Below the pieces are notes generated by a model that was not told the DNA's origin, ran no database searches, and saw nothing but the letters and a program-made list of their open reading frames with translations. The translations under genes and the position numbers were made by a program. From JAKFDK01 sp036676195 (GTDB lineage: Bacteria; Bacillota; Sulfobacillia; Symbiobacteriales; ZC4RG38): 64,000 nucleotides of DNA. The stretch is from NCBI GenBank assembly GCA_036676195.1, contig JAKFDK010000010.1, positions 110,152 through 174,151 of the forward strand, in the 5' to 3' direction. Position 1 is the stretch's first letter. Every line of letters starts with the position of its first letter. Shown piece by piece: positions 33,697 to 41,690 of this stretch.

Positions 33697-34344
33697 GTGA
33701 AGCTGTTCATTGACACCGCCAATGTGGCTGAAATTCGTGAGGCTGCCGCCTGGGGCGTGCTCGCCGGGGTTACCACCAATCCCACTCTGGTGGCCAAAGA
33801 AGGACGCAACTTCATGCAGGTGCTCGAGGAGATCGTCCAGATTGTGGACGGTCCGATCAGCGCAGAAGTCGTCAGTCAGGAAGCCGGGCAGATGGTGGAG
33901 GAAGCGTTGCCCCTGGCCGCCGTGCACCCCAACATCGTCATCAAGGTGCCCATGATGCCGGAAGGTCTGAAGGCCGTGCACCAATTGGCCCGGCGAGGAA
34001 TCAGGACAAATGTGACCCTGATCTTCACCGGCAACCAGGCACTGCTGGCGGCGCGGGCGGGGGCCAGCTTTGTCAGTCCCTTTGTCGGCCGGCTTGACGA
34101 CATTAACCAGGACGGCATGGTGTGTGTGCAGGATACAGCAGAGATTTTTGATCTCCACGGGATCGAGACCGAAATCATCGCGGCTTCCGTCCGGCACCCC
34201 CTGCACGTTTTACAGGCGGCCAAGGCCGGGTCCCACATTGCCACCTGCCCGTTCAAGGTGTTGCAGCAGTGCATCCAGCATCCGCTGACCGACGCAGGGA
34301 TCAAGCGGTTCCTGGCGGACTGGGAGTCGGTGAAGAACAAGTAG
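33697..34344 (+). CDS. tal: transaldolase (short, TalC/MipB type)
   Basis: 215 residues, the exact size class of the short transaldolases. The GTG at 33697 gives VKLFIDTANVAEIREA, the usual N-terminus; the frame is open far upstream through the zinc-ribbon gene in shadow. Motifs include GVTTNPTLVAKEG, the Schiff-base lysine in VIKVPMMPEG, NVTLIFTGNQA and FVGRLDD. Transfers a dihydroxyacetone unit between sugar phosphates in the non-oxidative pentose phosphate pathway. In Bacillus the equivalent gene follows fbaA; here fbaA is absent and kal, kce and a zinc-ribbon gene occupy the interval after spo0F. Confidence 0.96.
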   Translation: MKLFIDTANVAEIREAAAWGVLAGVTTNPTLVAKEGRNFMQVLEEIVQIVDGPISAEVVSQEAGQMVEEALPLAAVHPNIVIKVPMMPEGLKAVHQLARRGIRTNVTLIFTGNQALLAARAGASFVSPFVGRLDDINQDGMVCVQDTAEIFDLHGIETEIIAASVRHPLHVLQAAKAGSHIATCPFKVLQQCIQHPLTDAGIKRFLADWESVKNK

Positions 34345-34395
34345 GACCGCAATCGCAGCACCCTCGTCCACCTGTTTATGGGTAACTTCTGTACG

Positions 34396-34412
34396 AATAG
34401 AAATAGTCTATT
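34396..34412. repeat. short inverted repeat upstream of glpX
   Basis: AATAGA (34396-34401) and TCTATT (34407-34412) around a 5-base spacer, in an AT-rich patch about 90 bases before the glpX start. Possible operator; no regulator can be assigned. Confidence 0.3.
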
Positions 34413-34499
34413 GCTACACCCGGACATTTATATTAGTGGTGACAATAGGTAGAGGGGTACAATCAACATATGAGTAGTTTCCACCACGGGGGTACGGCG

Positions 34500-35489
34500 A
34501 TGGAACGGGAATTGGCCCTGGAATTTGTCCGCGTCACCGAGGCGGCGGCACTGGCGTGCGCACGTTGGATGGGACGTGGGGACAAAATCAAGGCTGACCA
34601 GTTGGCGGTTGATGCCATGCGGGCTGCCTTTGACTCGGTCTCCATCGAGGGCGTTGTGGTCATTGGTGAGGGCGAGATGGATGAGGCGCCCATGCTATAC
34701 ATCGGGGAAAAGGTCGGTGGCGGTGGCAAGCCGGCCGATGTGGCCGTGGATCCGCTGGAAGGCACCAATCTGGTGGCCAAAGGGCTAAACGGGTCGATCG
34801 CGGTGGTGGCTGTGGCGCCCCGCGGCCGCTTGCTGCATGCACCGGATATGTACATGGAGAAGATTGCCGTGGGTCCGGCGGCTGCAGGCTGCATTGATAT
34901 CACGGCTTCGGTCCAGGCCAACCTGAAGTGGACGGCCAAGGCCAAGAACAAGGATATCAGCGACCTGACGGTGGTCATTCTGGACCGTGACCGGCACAGC
35001 AAGATCATTCAGGAGTGCCGCGATGCCGGAGCCCGCATCAAGCTCATCACTGACGGCGATGTGGCTCCGGCCGTGGCCGCATGCATTGAAGATACCGGGG
35101 TCGACCTTCTGCTTGGGGTGGGCGGTGCGCCCGAAGGGGTATTGGCTGCAGCCGCCATCAAGAGCATGGGGGGCGACATGCAGGCCCGACTAAAGCCCGA
35201 GAGCGACGCTGAGGTGGAGCGGATCAAGTCGATGGGGATCAGCGACCCTACCCGTGTCCTGACCCTCGATGATCTGGTCAAAGGTGAGGAAGTGGTCTTT
35301 GCGGCCACCGGCATCACCGATGGCGATCTGTTAAGGGGCGTCCGTTACTATGGGCCGGGCCGGCAGGCGCGCACCCATTCTGTGGTGATGCGTTCGACCA
35401 CCGGCACCATTCGATTTATTGACGCCCTGCACCGGTTGGACCGCAAGCCGGCCTTTGTCAACGCCGGCCGTCAACAGCCGCTGCGCTAA
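34500..35489 (+). CDS. glpX: fructose-1,6-bisphosphatase, class II
   Basis: Gluconeogenic enzyme that removes the 1-phosphate of fructose 1,6-bisphosphate. Characteristic segments are GRGDKIKADQLAVDAMR, the metal site IGEGEMDEAPML and VAVDPLEGTNL, and TDGDVAPAV further on. The ATG at 34500, seven bases after CGGGGGT, gives 329 residues; an ATG ten codons upstream at 34470 is also possible. The gene order tal-glpX-rho-rpmE is that of Bacillus apart from the missing murA and an inserted pair of genes. There is a 155-base gap before it, so it may have its own promoter, though I could not find convincing boxes. Confidence 0.96.
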   Translation: MERELALEFVRVTEAAALACARWMGRGDKIKADQLAVDAMRAAFDSVSIEGVVVIGEGEMDEAPMLYIGEKVGGGGKPADVAVDPLEGTNLVAKGLNGSIAVVAVAPRGRLLHAPDMYMEKIAVGPAAAGCIDITASVQANLKWTAKAKNKDISDLTVVILDRDRHSKIIQECRDAGARIKLITDGDVAPAVAACIEDTGVDLLLGVGGAPEGVLAAAAIKSMGGDMQARLKPESDAEVERIKSMGISDPTRVLTLDDLVKGEEVVFAATGITDGDLLRGVRYYGPGRQARTHSVVMRSTTGTIRFIDALHRLDRKPAFVNAGRQQPLR

Positions 35490-35541
35490 CTTTTCTGCTC
35501 CGCAAGGGGATAGGGCTGCTCAGGGGAGGCAAACCTCTAAC

Positions 35542-36822
35542 GTGCACACTGTGCGTGAGGTGAACCTCCCCTTGATCATGTCCGAACTTGCCGCCATGCC
35601 CCTTCAGGATCTGCAGGCTGTGGCCCAGGGCCTGGCTGTTGTCCGTGCCCACACCCTGCGTAAACGGGAACTCGTCTGGGAGATCATGAAGGCCAGGGCC
35701 CAGCGTGAGGGTCTGGCGTTTGTTGAAGGCACCCTGGAAACCCTGTCAGAGGGGTTCGGTTTTCTGCGCCCTCTGGGCTACCACCCCAGCCCGGAGGACA
35801 TCTACGTTTCCCCCAGTCAGATTCGCCGGTTTGAGCTGCGTACCGGTGACTACCTGGCCGGTACGGCCCGTCTGCCCAGGGAGGGGGAGCGCAATTACGC
35901 CCTGCTGCGGGTGGAAAGCATTAATGGCGACCAACCCGAGGACTGCGTACGACGGGTACCCTTCGAGAACCTGACCCCTATTTACCCCTTTGAGCGGCTG
36001 CGTATGGAAGTGGGCCCGGCGGATCTGTCCACCCGCCTGCTCGACCTGGTGGCGCCAATCGGCCGGGGCCAGCGGGGCCTGATTGTCTCGCCGCCGAAGG
36101 CCGGCAAGACGATCTTGCTCAAACAGATCGCCGCCAGCCTGGCGGCGAATCATCCGGAAATGCACCTGATGGTATTGCTGGTGGATGAGCGCCCGGAAGA
36201 AGTGACTGACATGCAACGCTCAGTGCGGGGCGAAGTGGTCAGCTCTACCTTCGACGAGCCGCCCGAGCATCATGTGCGGGTGGCCGAACTGCTGCTGGAA
36301 CGGGCAAAACGTCTGGTGGAGCAGCGCCGCCATGTGGTCGTCCTGCTAGACAGCATCACCCGGCTGGCTCGGGCTTATAACCTGGTCCTGCCGCCCAGTG
36401 GCCGGACCCTTTCCGGGGGGATGGACCCGTCTGCCTTGCACAAGCCCAAGCGTTTTCTGGGGGCGGCTCGGACCCTGGAAGAGGGCGGCAGCCTGACGAT
36501 CCTGGCCACGGCTCTGGTTGAGACCGGCAGCCGGCTGGATGACGTGATTTACGAGGAATTCAAAGGCACTGGCAATATGGAATTGCATCTGGATCGGAAG
36601 CTGGCGGAGCGCCGCCTGTTTCCGGCCATCGATGTCAAGCGCTCAGGCACCCGCAAGGAAGAACTCCTGCTGGCGCGCGGTGAGTTGGATGCGATGTGGG
36701 TGCTACGCCGCGCCCTGGCTCCGCTGGGTACTACGGAAGCGGCCGAATGGCTGGTGGGCCGGCTGGGTAAGAGTCAGAGCAACGCTGAGTTTCTGCAGGC
36801 AGCGCCAAAGGAGCTGGCATAA
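35542..36822 (+). CDS. rho: transcription termination factor Rho
   Basis: Hexameric RNA-dependent ATPase that terminates transcription. About 426 residues from the GTG at 35542, twelve bases after GGGGAGG; a GTG at 35551 is nearly as good. The Rho N-terminal helical segment (MPLQDLQAVAQGL) leads to the cold-shock-like RNA-binding domain with GFGFLRPLGYHPSPEDIYVSPSQIRRF, written here as the region at about residues 71-97. The ATPase core has Walker A PPKAGKT at 184-190, Walker B VVLLDSITRLARAYN, and the Q/R-loop segment GALHKPKRFLGAAR-like at about 305-320. No large insertion of the kind seen in actinobacterial Rho is present. Confidence 0.97.
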   Translation: MHTVREVNLPLIMSELAAMPLQDLQAVAQGLAVVRAHTLRKRELVWEIMKARAQREGLAFVEGTLETLSEGFGFLRPLGYHPSPEDIYVSPSQIRRFELRTGDYLAGTARLPREGERNYALLRVESINGDQPEDCVRRVPFENLTPIYPFERLRMEVGPADLSTRLLDLVAPIGRGQRGLIVSPPKAGKTILLKQIAASLAANHPEMHLMVLLVDERPEEVTDMQRSVRGEVVSSTFDEPPEHHVRVAELLLERAKRLVEQRRHVVVLLDSITRLARAYNLVLPPSGRTLSGGMDPSALHKPKRFLGAARTLEEGGSLTILATALVETGSRLDDVIYEEFKGTGNMELHLDRKLAERRLFPAIDVKRSGTRKEELLLARGELDAMWVLRRALAPLGTTEAAEWLVGRLGKSQSNAEFLQAAPKELA

Positions 36823-36875
36823 TAGCGGCGGGGCAAGCATAAACCTCCTTATACATTCTCGGGGAGGTGGACAGG

Positions 36876-37892
36876 TTGCTGCCCCGCCCGTTTCGGTTGT
36901 ACAACCTCCTGTTGCTCACCGGCATGGCTGCCCTGTTTGTGGCCGGCTGGCGGTCAGCGCGCCCGGCCATGGTCCCGAAGAACCAGCCGGCGCCAGCCGC
37001 CGCTGACTACGGCCAAACGGCCCGGTTGCCGGTTCAGCCTGCTGCCTCCCCCAATCCAGCGGAGGCCAAGTCCCCCAGGCCCGACGACCAGCCGGCGGTT
37101 AACCAGGCCGCCGAGTCCCGGCCGGAAGCACCGCGGACTCCCCCATCCGTCTACACCGTGCAGCGGGGTGATACCCTCTTTGGAATCAGCCGCCGGCTGG
37201 GGGTGGATGTGGCAGCCCTGAAAGCCGCCAGCGGCCTCCGGGGGGATGTAATTCAACCCGGACAGGTGCTGAAGGTGCCCACCGGGGCTGCCTCCTCACA
37301 CGAGGTGCGGCCGGGAGACACGGCCTGGGAGATTGCCCAGACTTACGGCCTTACGCTGGAGCAACTGGGGGCGGCTAATCCCGGCCAGGAGGACCTGACT
37401 GCCCTTCAGCCAGGGCAGGTGTTGAAACTGCCGCCCGAGGCCCGTTACGGGGCCGCCCGGACACTGGCGGTTCCCACTGTCAGTTCCGGTGCAGCTTTTA
37501 TCTGGCCTACCCGTGGGTGGATTTCCTCCGAATTCGGCCCCCGGGTGAGCCCGGTGGACGGAGTCAATCGTTTTCATTCCGGCGTGGATATCGCCGCCAA
37601 TCACGGAGACGATATCTGGGCCGCCCGGTCCGGGACCGTGGTAACGGCTGGAGCGCTCTCAGGTTATGGGAACACAGTCATTTTGAAGCACTCCGACGGT
37701 ACGCGCACCCTCTATGGACACGTATCCAGGATTCTGGTTCGCTCGGGGCAACAGGTGAACAAGGGCGAAAAGATCGCCCTTGTCGGCACGACCGGTGTCA
37801 GCACCGGCCCGCATCTGCACTTCGAGGTGATTGTCGGCAATCCGGTCGATCCACTCCGGTACTTACCCCCGGTCACAGCCGTCCAGCGTTGA
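36876..37892 (+). CDS. LysM-domain M23 metallopeptidase (peptidoglycan hydrolase)
   Basis: 338 residues. The TTG at 36876 lies about six bases after GGGGAGGTGG; a GTG at 36867 overlaps that site. A membrane anchor or signal (LYNLLLLTGMAALFVAGW) is followed by a Pro/Ala-rich linker. Two LysM domains come next (YTVQRGDTLFGISRRLGV and HEVRPGDTAWEIAQTYGL), which bind glycan chains. The M23 domain has HSGVDIA with His and Asp zinc ligands, YGHVSRI with the catalytic-region His, and PHLHFEV with the HxH pair, so it should be an active endopeptidase. It follows rho by 53 bases in the same direction. The likely role is remodelling of peptidoglycan in growth or sporulation. Confidence 0.93.
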   Translation: MLPRPFRLYNLLLLTGMAALFVAGWRSARPAMVPKNQPAPAAADYGQTARLPVQPAASPNPAEAKSPRPDDQPAVNQAAESRPEAPRTPPSVYTVQRGDTLFGISRRLGVDVAALKAASGLRGDVIQPGQVLKVPTGAASSHEVRPGDTAWEIAQTYGLTLEQLGAANPGQEDLTALQPGQVLKLPPEARYGAARTLAVPTVSSGAAFIWPTRGWISSEFGPRVSPVDGVNRFHSGVDIAANHGDDIWAARSGTVVTAGALSGYGNTVILKHSDGTRTLYGHVSRILVRSGQQVNKGEKIALVGTTGVSTGPHLHFEVIVGNPVDPLRYLPPVTAVQR

Positions 37893-37963
37893 AATTTTCG
37901 CCCCGTCCAGACGGGAAAGCTTACCATTATCGCGACCGCGTGAATTGTTGCTTGTCCCCACTG

Positions 37964-38002
37964 TCCTCCACAGTTCATCCCCACTTATCCACAGTATCCA
38001 CA
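37964..38002 (+). promoter_or_regulatory. cluster of DnaA-box-like sequences
   Basis: A perfect consensus DnaA box TTATCCACA lies at 37985-37993, immediately followed with no gap by GTATCCACA (8 of 9) at 37994-38002. A weaker TCCTCCACA lies at 37964-37972. All face the same way. A C-rich stretch and then AT-rich TAGATAAATATT (38011-38022) follow. The region lies between convergent genes, far from any dnaA or dnaN gene in view. Confidence 0.6.
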
Positions 38003-38040
38003 TCCCCCTGTAGATAAATATTCGGGCATCACCTGTTTAC

Positions 38041-38089
38041 CGGTTGCATCCCAAACCACAGCCTTCAGGGTGGTGCATCCCTGCAACCG
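38041..38089. repeat. nested inverted repeat in the convergent intergenic region
   Basis: CGGTTGCA (38041-38048) and TGCAACCG (38082-38089) form 8-bp arms, with an inner pair ACCAC (38055-38059) and GTGGT (38070-38074). No T-run on either side. It may be a folded 3' end of either converging transcript. Confidence 0.4.
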
Positions 38090-38129
38090 CATGACAGAGG
38101 GACCCCGACCAGGGGCTTGCTGTCCCATT

Positions 38130-38146
38130 TGTCGAACACGGTCGAA
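38130..38146 (+). promoter_or_regulatory. phased GTCGAA repeats, Spo0A-box-like
   Basis: TTTGTCGAACA at 38128-38138 fits the 0A-box consensus (core TGTCGAA, 38130-38136). A second GTCGAA starts exactly ten bases later (38141-38146). A 7-base core is expected several times by chance in 64 kb, so only the phasing and the neighbouring DnaA boxes make it notable. Confidence 0.3.
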
Positions 38147-38156
38147 TCCTTCCATT

Positions 38157-40229
38157 TCAGTGGGGTATGAGTTCCAACCGCCGGGCTCCCTGGAGCTGTT
38201 CCTCGGTGAATAACTGTGCCCGGTAATCTCCTTTTAGCCACAGTTTGCTCTGGTCGTCGTAGTGCGGGCTCAGGGGATGGCCGCTTTGTCCGGGTGTCAC
38301 AATGTCAAAGCTGTTGCGGGCCAGGTTGCCCAGGTCCACCACCTGGCGCCAGGGAGCGGCGCTGCTCACCAGTCCGGTGCGGCGATGATACGAGGCAGCC
38401 CGCACTGTGGCGCTGCTGCCGCCGAGGGCAAACGGCCCCACGTTAAACAGCAGGTTCAGCGGTTTGACCTGGCCCAGCGGATGATTGAAGGCCACCCGGT
38501 GGAACTTGCCCCACTGCCACTGATCCGGCCGCCTCCCCTGCGCCGCGGCCAGATCTGAAACTGCCTTGCGGAAGCTGCGGGCGGCTACCTCCGGCAAGGC
38601 CCCTTCCGGCAGCCATGAAGTAAAGCGACCCTGGCCGGCATTCAGAAGCAGGCGGTCGGTGATTTGGGTCAGGTAAGACATCTGCCCGAACAGCTCATCC
38701 CCCATGGCCGGCTGGAACAGTTCCTCCCGCAACTGTAAGTACCACTGATGGAAGATCAGCGGTGCCGCGGCTTCGGTCCGGTCGATCTGATCCCATTCCT
38801 TCAGCAGGAGCACGGCCGTTTTCTCTGCCGGATTCGGCTCGCTCAGACCTTTTTCCAGGGCGGGCAGCAGCATGGGCAGGAGGGTGCGGGCCTGCAGGTT
38901 CATTTCGTCCAGTTGCAGTGCCTGCATATCGGCCACCGTCACCCGATCGTTCTGCTTCAGCACGATGATGGCCTCAAGTTCACGGGTCGGGCCCAGGGCT
39001 GTCCAGCGCAGGGCCAGGGCAGCGGCCGGCCGGTTTTCCTTAGTGCCTGCCACCGGCGTAATAATGGGACCGTGACGGGTCACGAGCAGGGTAAAGGGGA
39101 CGGGCTCCTTACGCCCCTTGACTCGGATTTCCTCGGCCCGCACGGTTGCCGGTTCATAGAGGCCCTTGTAAAGGAACTCCTGCGGGTTTTCGGGATTAGG
39201 TTGTTCGATGTACAGGTCCTGCACGTCCGGATCCAGATTGGTGACGCCCCATGCCACGTTCTCGTTGTGCCCCAGCACCACACCCGGGGCACCGGCAAAG
39301 GTGGCGCCCGTTACGTTCATCTGTTCGTCCGGTAATACCAGGTGCGTTAAATACCAGATGGCTGGGGTGGAAATACCCAGGTGCGGATCATTGGCCAGAA
39401 GCGGTTTGCCGGCAGCGGTCCGGCTTCCGGACACGACCCAGTTATTACTGCCCAGGCCCGGAGTCGGAATATAGGCGGTGCGCACCAGGTCTGCCATATC
39501 GATGTCCATGGCCGTGTACTTCATAACCGTGGGCCCATCGGCCGGATAGGTCGGCAGGATTTCGGCGACCCGGGCCGCACCCAGCCTCTGAATGGCCTGA
39601 AACCGCCAGACCTCGGCCGCCCAGTTCCCCCCCAGGTCGTAAGCCATATACTTGCCGATGACGGCAGAATCGACCGGGCTCCATGGTTCCGGGCGATAGC
39701 TCAGAAGGGTGAATTCCAGCGGAAGGTTCCCGGCCTGCATCCAGGCATTCACGCCGTCGGCGTACGCCTGGAGGATCTCCAGCATCTCGGGGGGGTAAGC
39801 GGCGACCGAAGCTTCGGCCGCCGGCCGCAGCATCAGGCTGCGGAAAAAGCGATCTGTGTCAAGGGTCGCTTCCCCGATCACTTCGGAGAGCCGTCCGGAG
39901 GCGGCCCGACGGGAAACATCCATCTGGAAAAGCCGGTCCTGTGCAGTGACGTAGCCCTGCGCCATATACAGGTCATACCTCGTGGTGGCAAAAATGTGCG
40001 GCACACCCCAGGCATCGCGCAATACAGTCACCGGGGCCTGCAGTCCCGGCAGAGCCAACGTTCCGGTCACCGGCGGCAGGGACTGGCGCCAGTACATGTA
40101 GCCACCGGCCAACGTTCCCGACACCAGGAGCATGACTAGAATTGCGGTTAAAGCCAGTATACGTGGCCAGCGCCGCCTGGGCCCTGGCGGAGTCCGGGCC
40201 GGAACCGGGGCGCGGGGGGATGGCTGCAA
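38157..40229 (-). CDS. penicillin-acylase-family N-terminal-nucleophile hydrolase
   Basis: 690 residues on the minus strand from a TTG at 40229, preceded by AAAGGGG. A proline/arginine-rich cytoplasmic start leads into one membrane segment (ILALTAILVMLLVSGTLAGGY, about residues 24-44), so the enzyme is anchored outside. The A-chain part has RDAWGVPHIFA and AQGYVTAQDRLFQMD. Autocleavage should occur before Ser261 in GLGSNNWVVSG, the nucleophile position of the family. Further conserved segments are LLANDPHLG, GHNENVAWGVTN and, near the end, PGQSGHPLSPHYDDQ. Family members cleave penicillins, cephalosporin precursors or acyl-homoserine lactones; the natural substrate here cannot be read from sequence. 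It interrupts the otherwise plus-strand run between the M23 gene and rpmE. Confidence 0.92.
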   Translation of the reverse strand: MQPSPRAPVPARTPPGPRRRWPRILALTAILVMLLVSGTLAGGYMYWRQSLPPVTGTLALPGLQAPVTVLRDAWGVPHIFATTRYDLYMAQGYVTAQDRLFQMDVSRRAASGRLSEVIGEATLDTDRFFRSLMLRPAAEASVAAYPPEMLEILQAYADGVNAWMQAGNLPLEFTLLSYRPEPWSPVDSAVIGKYMAYDLGGNWAAEVWRFQAIQRLGAARVAEILPTYPADGPTVMKYTAMDIDMADLVRTAYIPTPGLGSNNWVVSGSRTAAGKPLLANDPHLGISTPAIWYLTHLVLPDEQMNVTGATFAGAPGVVLGHNENVAWGVTNLDPDVQDLYIEQPNPENPQEFLYKGLYEPATVRAEEIRVKGRKEPVPFTLLVTRHGPIITPVAGTKENRPAAALALRWTALGPTRELEAIIVLKQNDRVTVADMQALQLDEMNLQARTLLPMLLPALEKGLSEPNPAEKTAVLLLKEWDQIDRTEAAAPLIFHQWYLQLREELFQPAMGDELFGQMSYLTQITDRLLLNAGQGRFTSWLPEGALPEVAARSFRKAVSDLAAAQGRRPDQWQWGKFHRVAFNHPLGQVKPLNLLFNVGPFALGGSSATVRAASYHRRTGLVSSAAPWRQVVDLGNLARNSFDIVTPGQSGHPLSPHYDDQSKLWLKGDYRAQLFTEEQLQGARRLELIPH

Positions 40230-40347
40230 ACTACTGCACCCCTTTAATCAAACGTTATGTCTAGTACATTAAAAAGAAAGTGGTTTGATTCCTGCCCGGT
40301 CGGGGGTGGGAGAAGGTACCAGAATGATACGGATTGGCCGCGCACGA

Positions 40348-40376
40348 TTGCGCGCGTCAGAAGAGCGTGTTATAAT
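40348..40376 (+). promoter_or_regulatory. sigma-A-type promoter for rpmE
   Basis: TTGCGC (40348-40353) and a perfect TATAAT (40371-40376) are 17 bases apart. The roughly 80-base leader to the GTG at 40464 could carry an L31 autoregulatory structure; I did not confirm a specific fold. Confidence 0.65.
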
Positions 40377-40463
40377 CCGTTAGTGCCAAATCTGACCGCG
40401 AACTGACAAGCTACATGGGGCCGATGCCCTGGGTGGTTTATATTTGAAAGCGAGGGTATTTAA

Positions 40464-40667
40464 GTGCCTAAAGAAGGGCTTCATCCCAAGTTTGAGCAAA
40501 CCACCGTTTCGTGTGGTTGCGGCACTGTCTATCATGTAGGGTCCACCAAGCGGAACATCAAGATTGAAGTCTGCTCCAAGTGCCATCCCTTTTACACTGG
40601 CGGTAACAAGCGGATTGAGCAGGGCGGTCGGATCGAACGGTTCCGTAAGAAGTACGGTATGGCGTAA
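40464..40667 (+). CDS. rpmE: 50S ribosomal protein L31 (zinc-binding form)
   Basis: 67 residues, type A/C+ L31 with the four zinc-ligand cysteines: Cys17 and Cys19 in SCGCG, and Cys37 and Cys40 in CSKCHPFYTG. The GTG at 40464 follows GCGAGGG by about seven bases. The C-terminus (GGRIERFRKKYGMA) is complete. A strong terminator overlaps the stop codon. Zinc-containing L31 is the form made under zinc-replete conditions in Bacillus; no zinc-free paralogue lies in this window. Confidence 0.98.
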   Translation: MPKEGLHPKFEQTTVSCGCGTVYHVGSTKRNIKIEVCSKCHPFYTGGNKRIEQGGRIERFRKKYGMA

Positions 40668-40694
40668 AAGACAGAGCGAAAGCTCTGTCTTTTT
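40667..40694 (+). terminator. intrinsic terminator after rpmE
   Basis: AAAGACAGAGC (40667-40677), loop GAAA, GCTCTGTCTTT (40682 onward), ending in five T residues. Confidence 0.93.
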
Positions 40695-40724
40695 GCCTAT
40701 CCCTATATAAGGGGGGGTATTCCT

Positions 40725-41597
40725 GTGTCCGAACCGGTTTTTTACGGTGGACAGGCCGTCATTGAGGGTGTCATGATGCGTGGCCCTGAGCGCATGGCCA
40801 TTGCCGTTCGGAAGCCGGACGGCAACATTGCCCTCCATATTGAAGGCATCAGCTCGGTTATGCGCCGGTATCCCATTCTGCGGCTGCCGATCCTGCGCGG
40901 GGTGGTGGCTCTGTTCGAAACCCTGGCCATGGGGATCACCGCGCTGCTGTTTTCGGCCAACGCTGCCGCTCCGGAAGAGGAACAACTCAGCAAGGGTGAA
41001 CTGACGGTCACAACCCTGATCGGGATTGGCCTGGCGCTGACCATTTTTGTGGCGGTGCCCACCTGGGTTGGTGGTTATCTGCGCCGGCTGCAGATGAGCA
41101 CGCTGGGAATCAATACCCTGGAAGGCGCTTTGCGCCTGGCCTTCTTTCTGGGTTATCTGCAAGTCATCTCCCTGGCCAAGGAGATCCGCCGGGTATACCA
41201 GTATCATGGGGCCGAACACAAGGTGATCAATGCATACGAAGCAGGCGACGAGCTGACTGTGGTCAATGTTCAGCGCCATTCTCGCGAGCATAGGCGCTGC
41301 GGTACCAGTTTCTTGCTCTATGTAGTGTTCATTTCAATCACGTTGTTTGCCTTTCTCGGCTATAATAGCGGAGTATGGGTGCGGATTGCCAGTCGTCTTG
41401 CGCTGATGCCCGTTGTAGCCGGATTATCTTACGAACTCATCCGAGTAATGGGCCGTTATAACAATGCGCTGACCGGGGCTTTGAGCCGCCCGGGCATGTG
41501 GTTGCAAGGGTTCACCACCCGGGAGCCTGATGACAGTCAGGTTGAAGTGGCCATTGCTTCCTTCGACGCGGCACGGGGCTTCGGTCTGCCCGGTTAG
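40725..41597 (+). CDS. DUF1385 membrane protein (YqhQ-like)
   Basis: 290 residues from the GTG at 40725, seven bases after AAGGGGGGG. The N-terminus YGGQAVIEGVMMRGPERMAIA is the signature of DUF1385. Hydrophobic segments lie at about 65-85, 100-125, 135-155, 195-215 and 220-240. The middle segment YQYHGAEHKVINAYEAGDELTVVNV (about 160-185, outlined) and HRRCGTSFLL are conserved in the family and rich in His, Glu and Cys, suggesting a metal or enzymatic site. The function is unknown. Linkage between rpmE and prfA is common in clostridia. A terminator follows. Confidence 0.9.
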   Translation: MSEPVFYGGQAVIEGVMMRGPERMAIAVRKPDGNIALHIEGISSVMRRYPILRLPILRGVVALFETLAMGITALLFSANAAAPEEEQLSKGELTVTTLIGIGLALTIFVAVPTWVGGYLRRLQMSTLGINTLEGALRLAFFLGYLQVISLAKEIRRVYQYHGAEHKVINAYEAGDELTVVNVQRHSREHRRCGTSFLLYVVFISITLFAFLGYNSGVWVRIASRLALMPVVAGLSYELIRVMGRYNNALTGALSRPGMWLQGFTTREPDDSQVEVAIASFDAARGFGLPG

Positions 41598-41610
41598 CAG
41601 CACCTACAAG

Positions 41611-41648
41611 GACCGGCAGCCCGGCCGCGGGCTTCCGGTCTTCTTTTC
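41611..41648 (+). terminator. intrinsic terminator before prfA
   Basis: A 13-position stem with one mismatch (41611-41623 with 41628-41640), loop GCCG, then TTCTTTTC. Confidence 0.82.
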
Positions 41649-41690
41649 ATGTGGCTGATTCGGTTTTTTCCAAAAGGAAGGTGTGGCAGA

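Noticed and set aside
38011..38022. AT-rich stretch after the DnaA boxes considered as DnaA-trios of a real oriC
   Set aside because: The trinucleotide register does not fit the trio pattern, and no dnaA, dnaN or rpmH gene is near.
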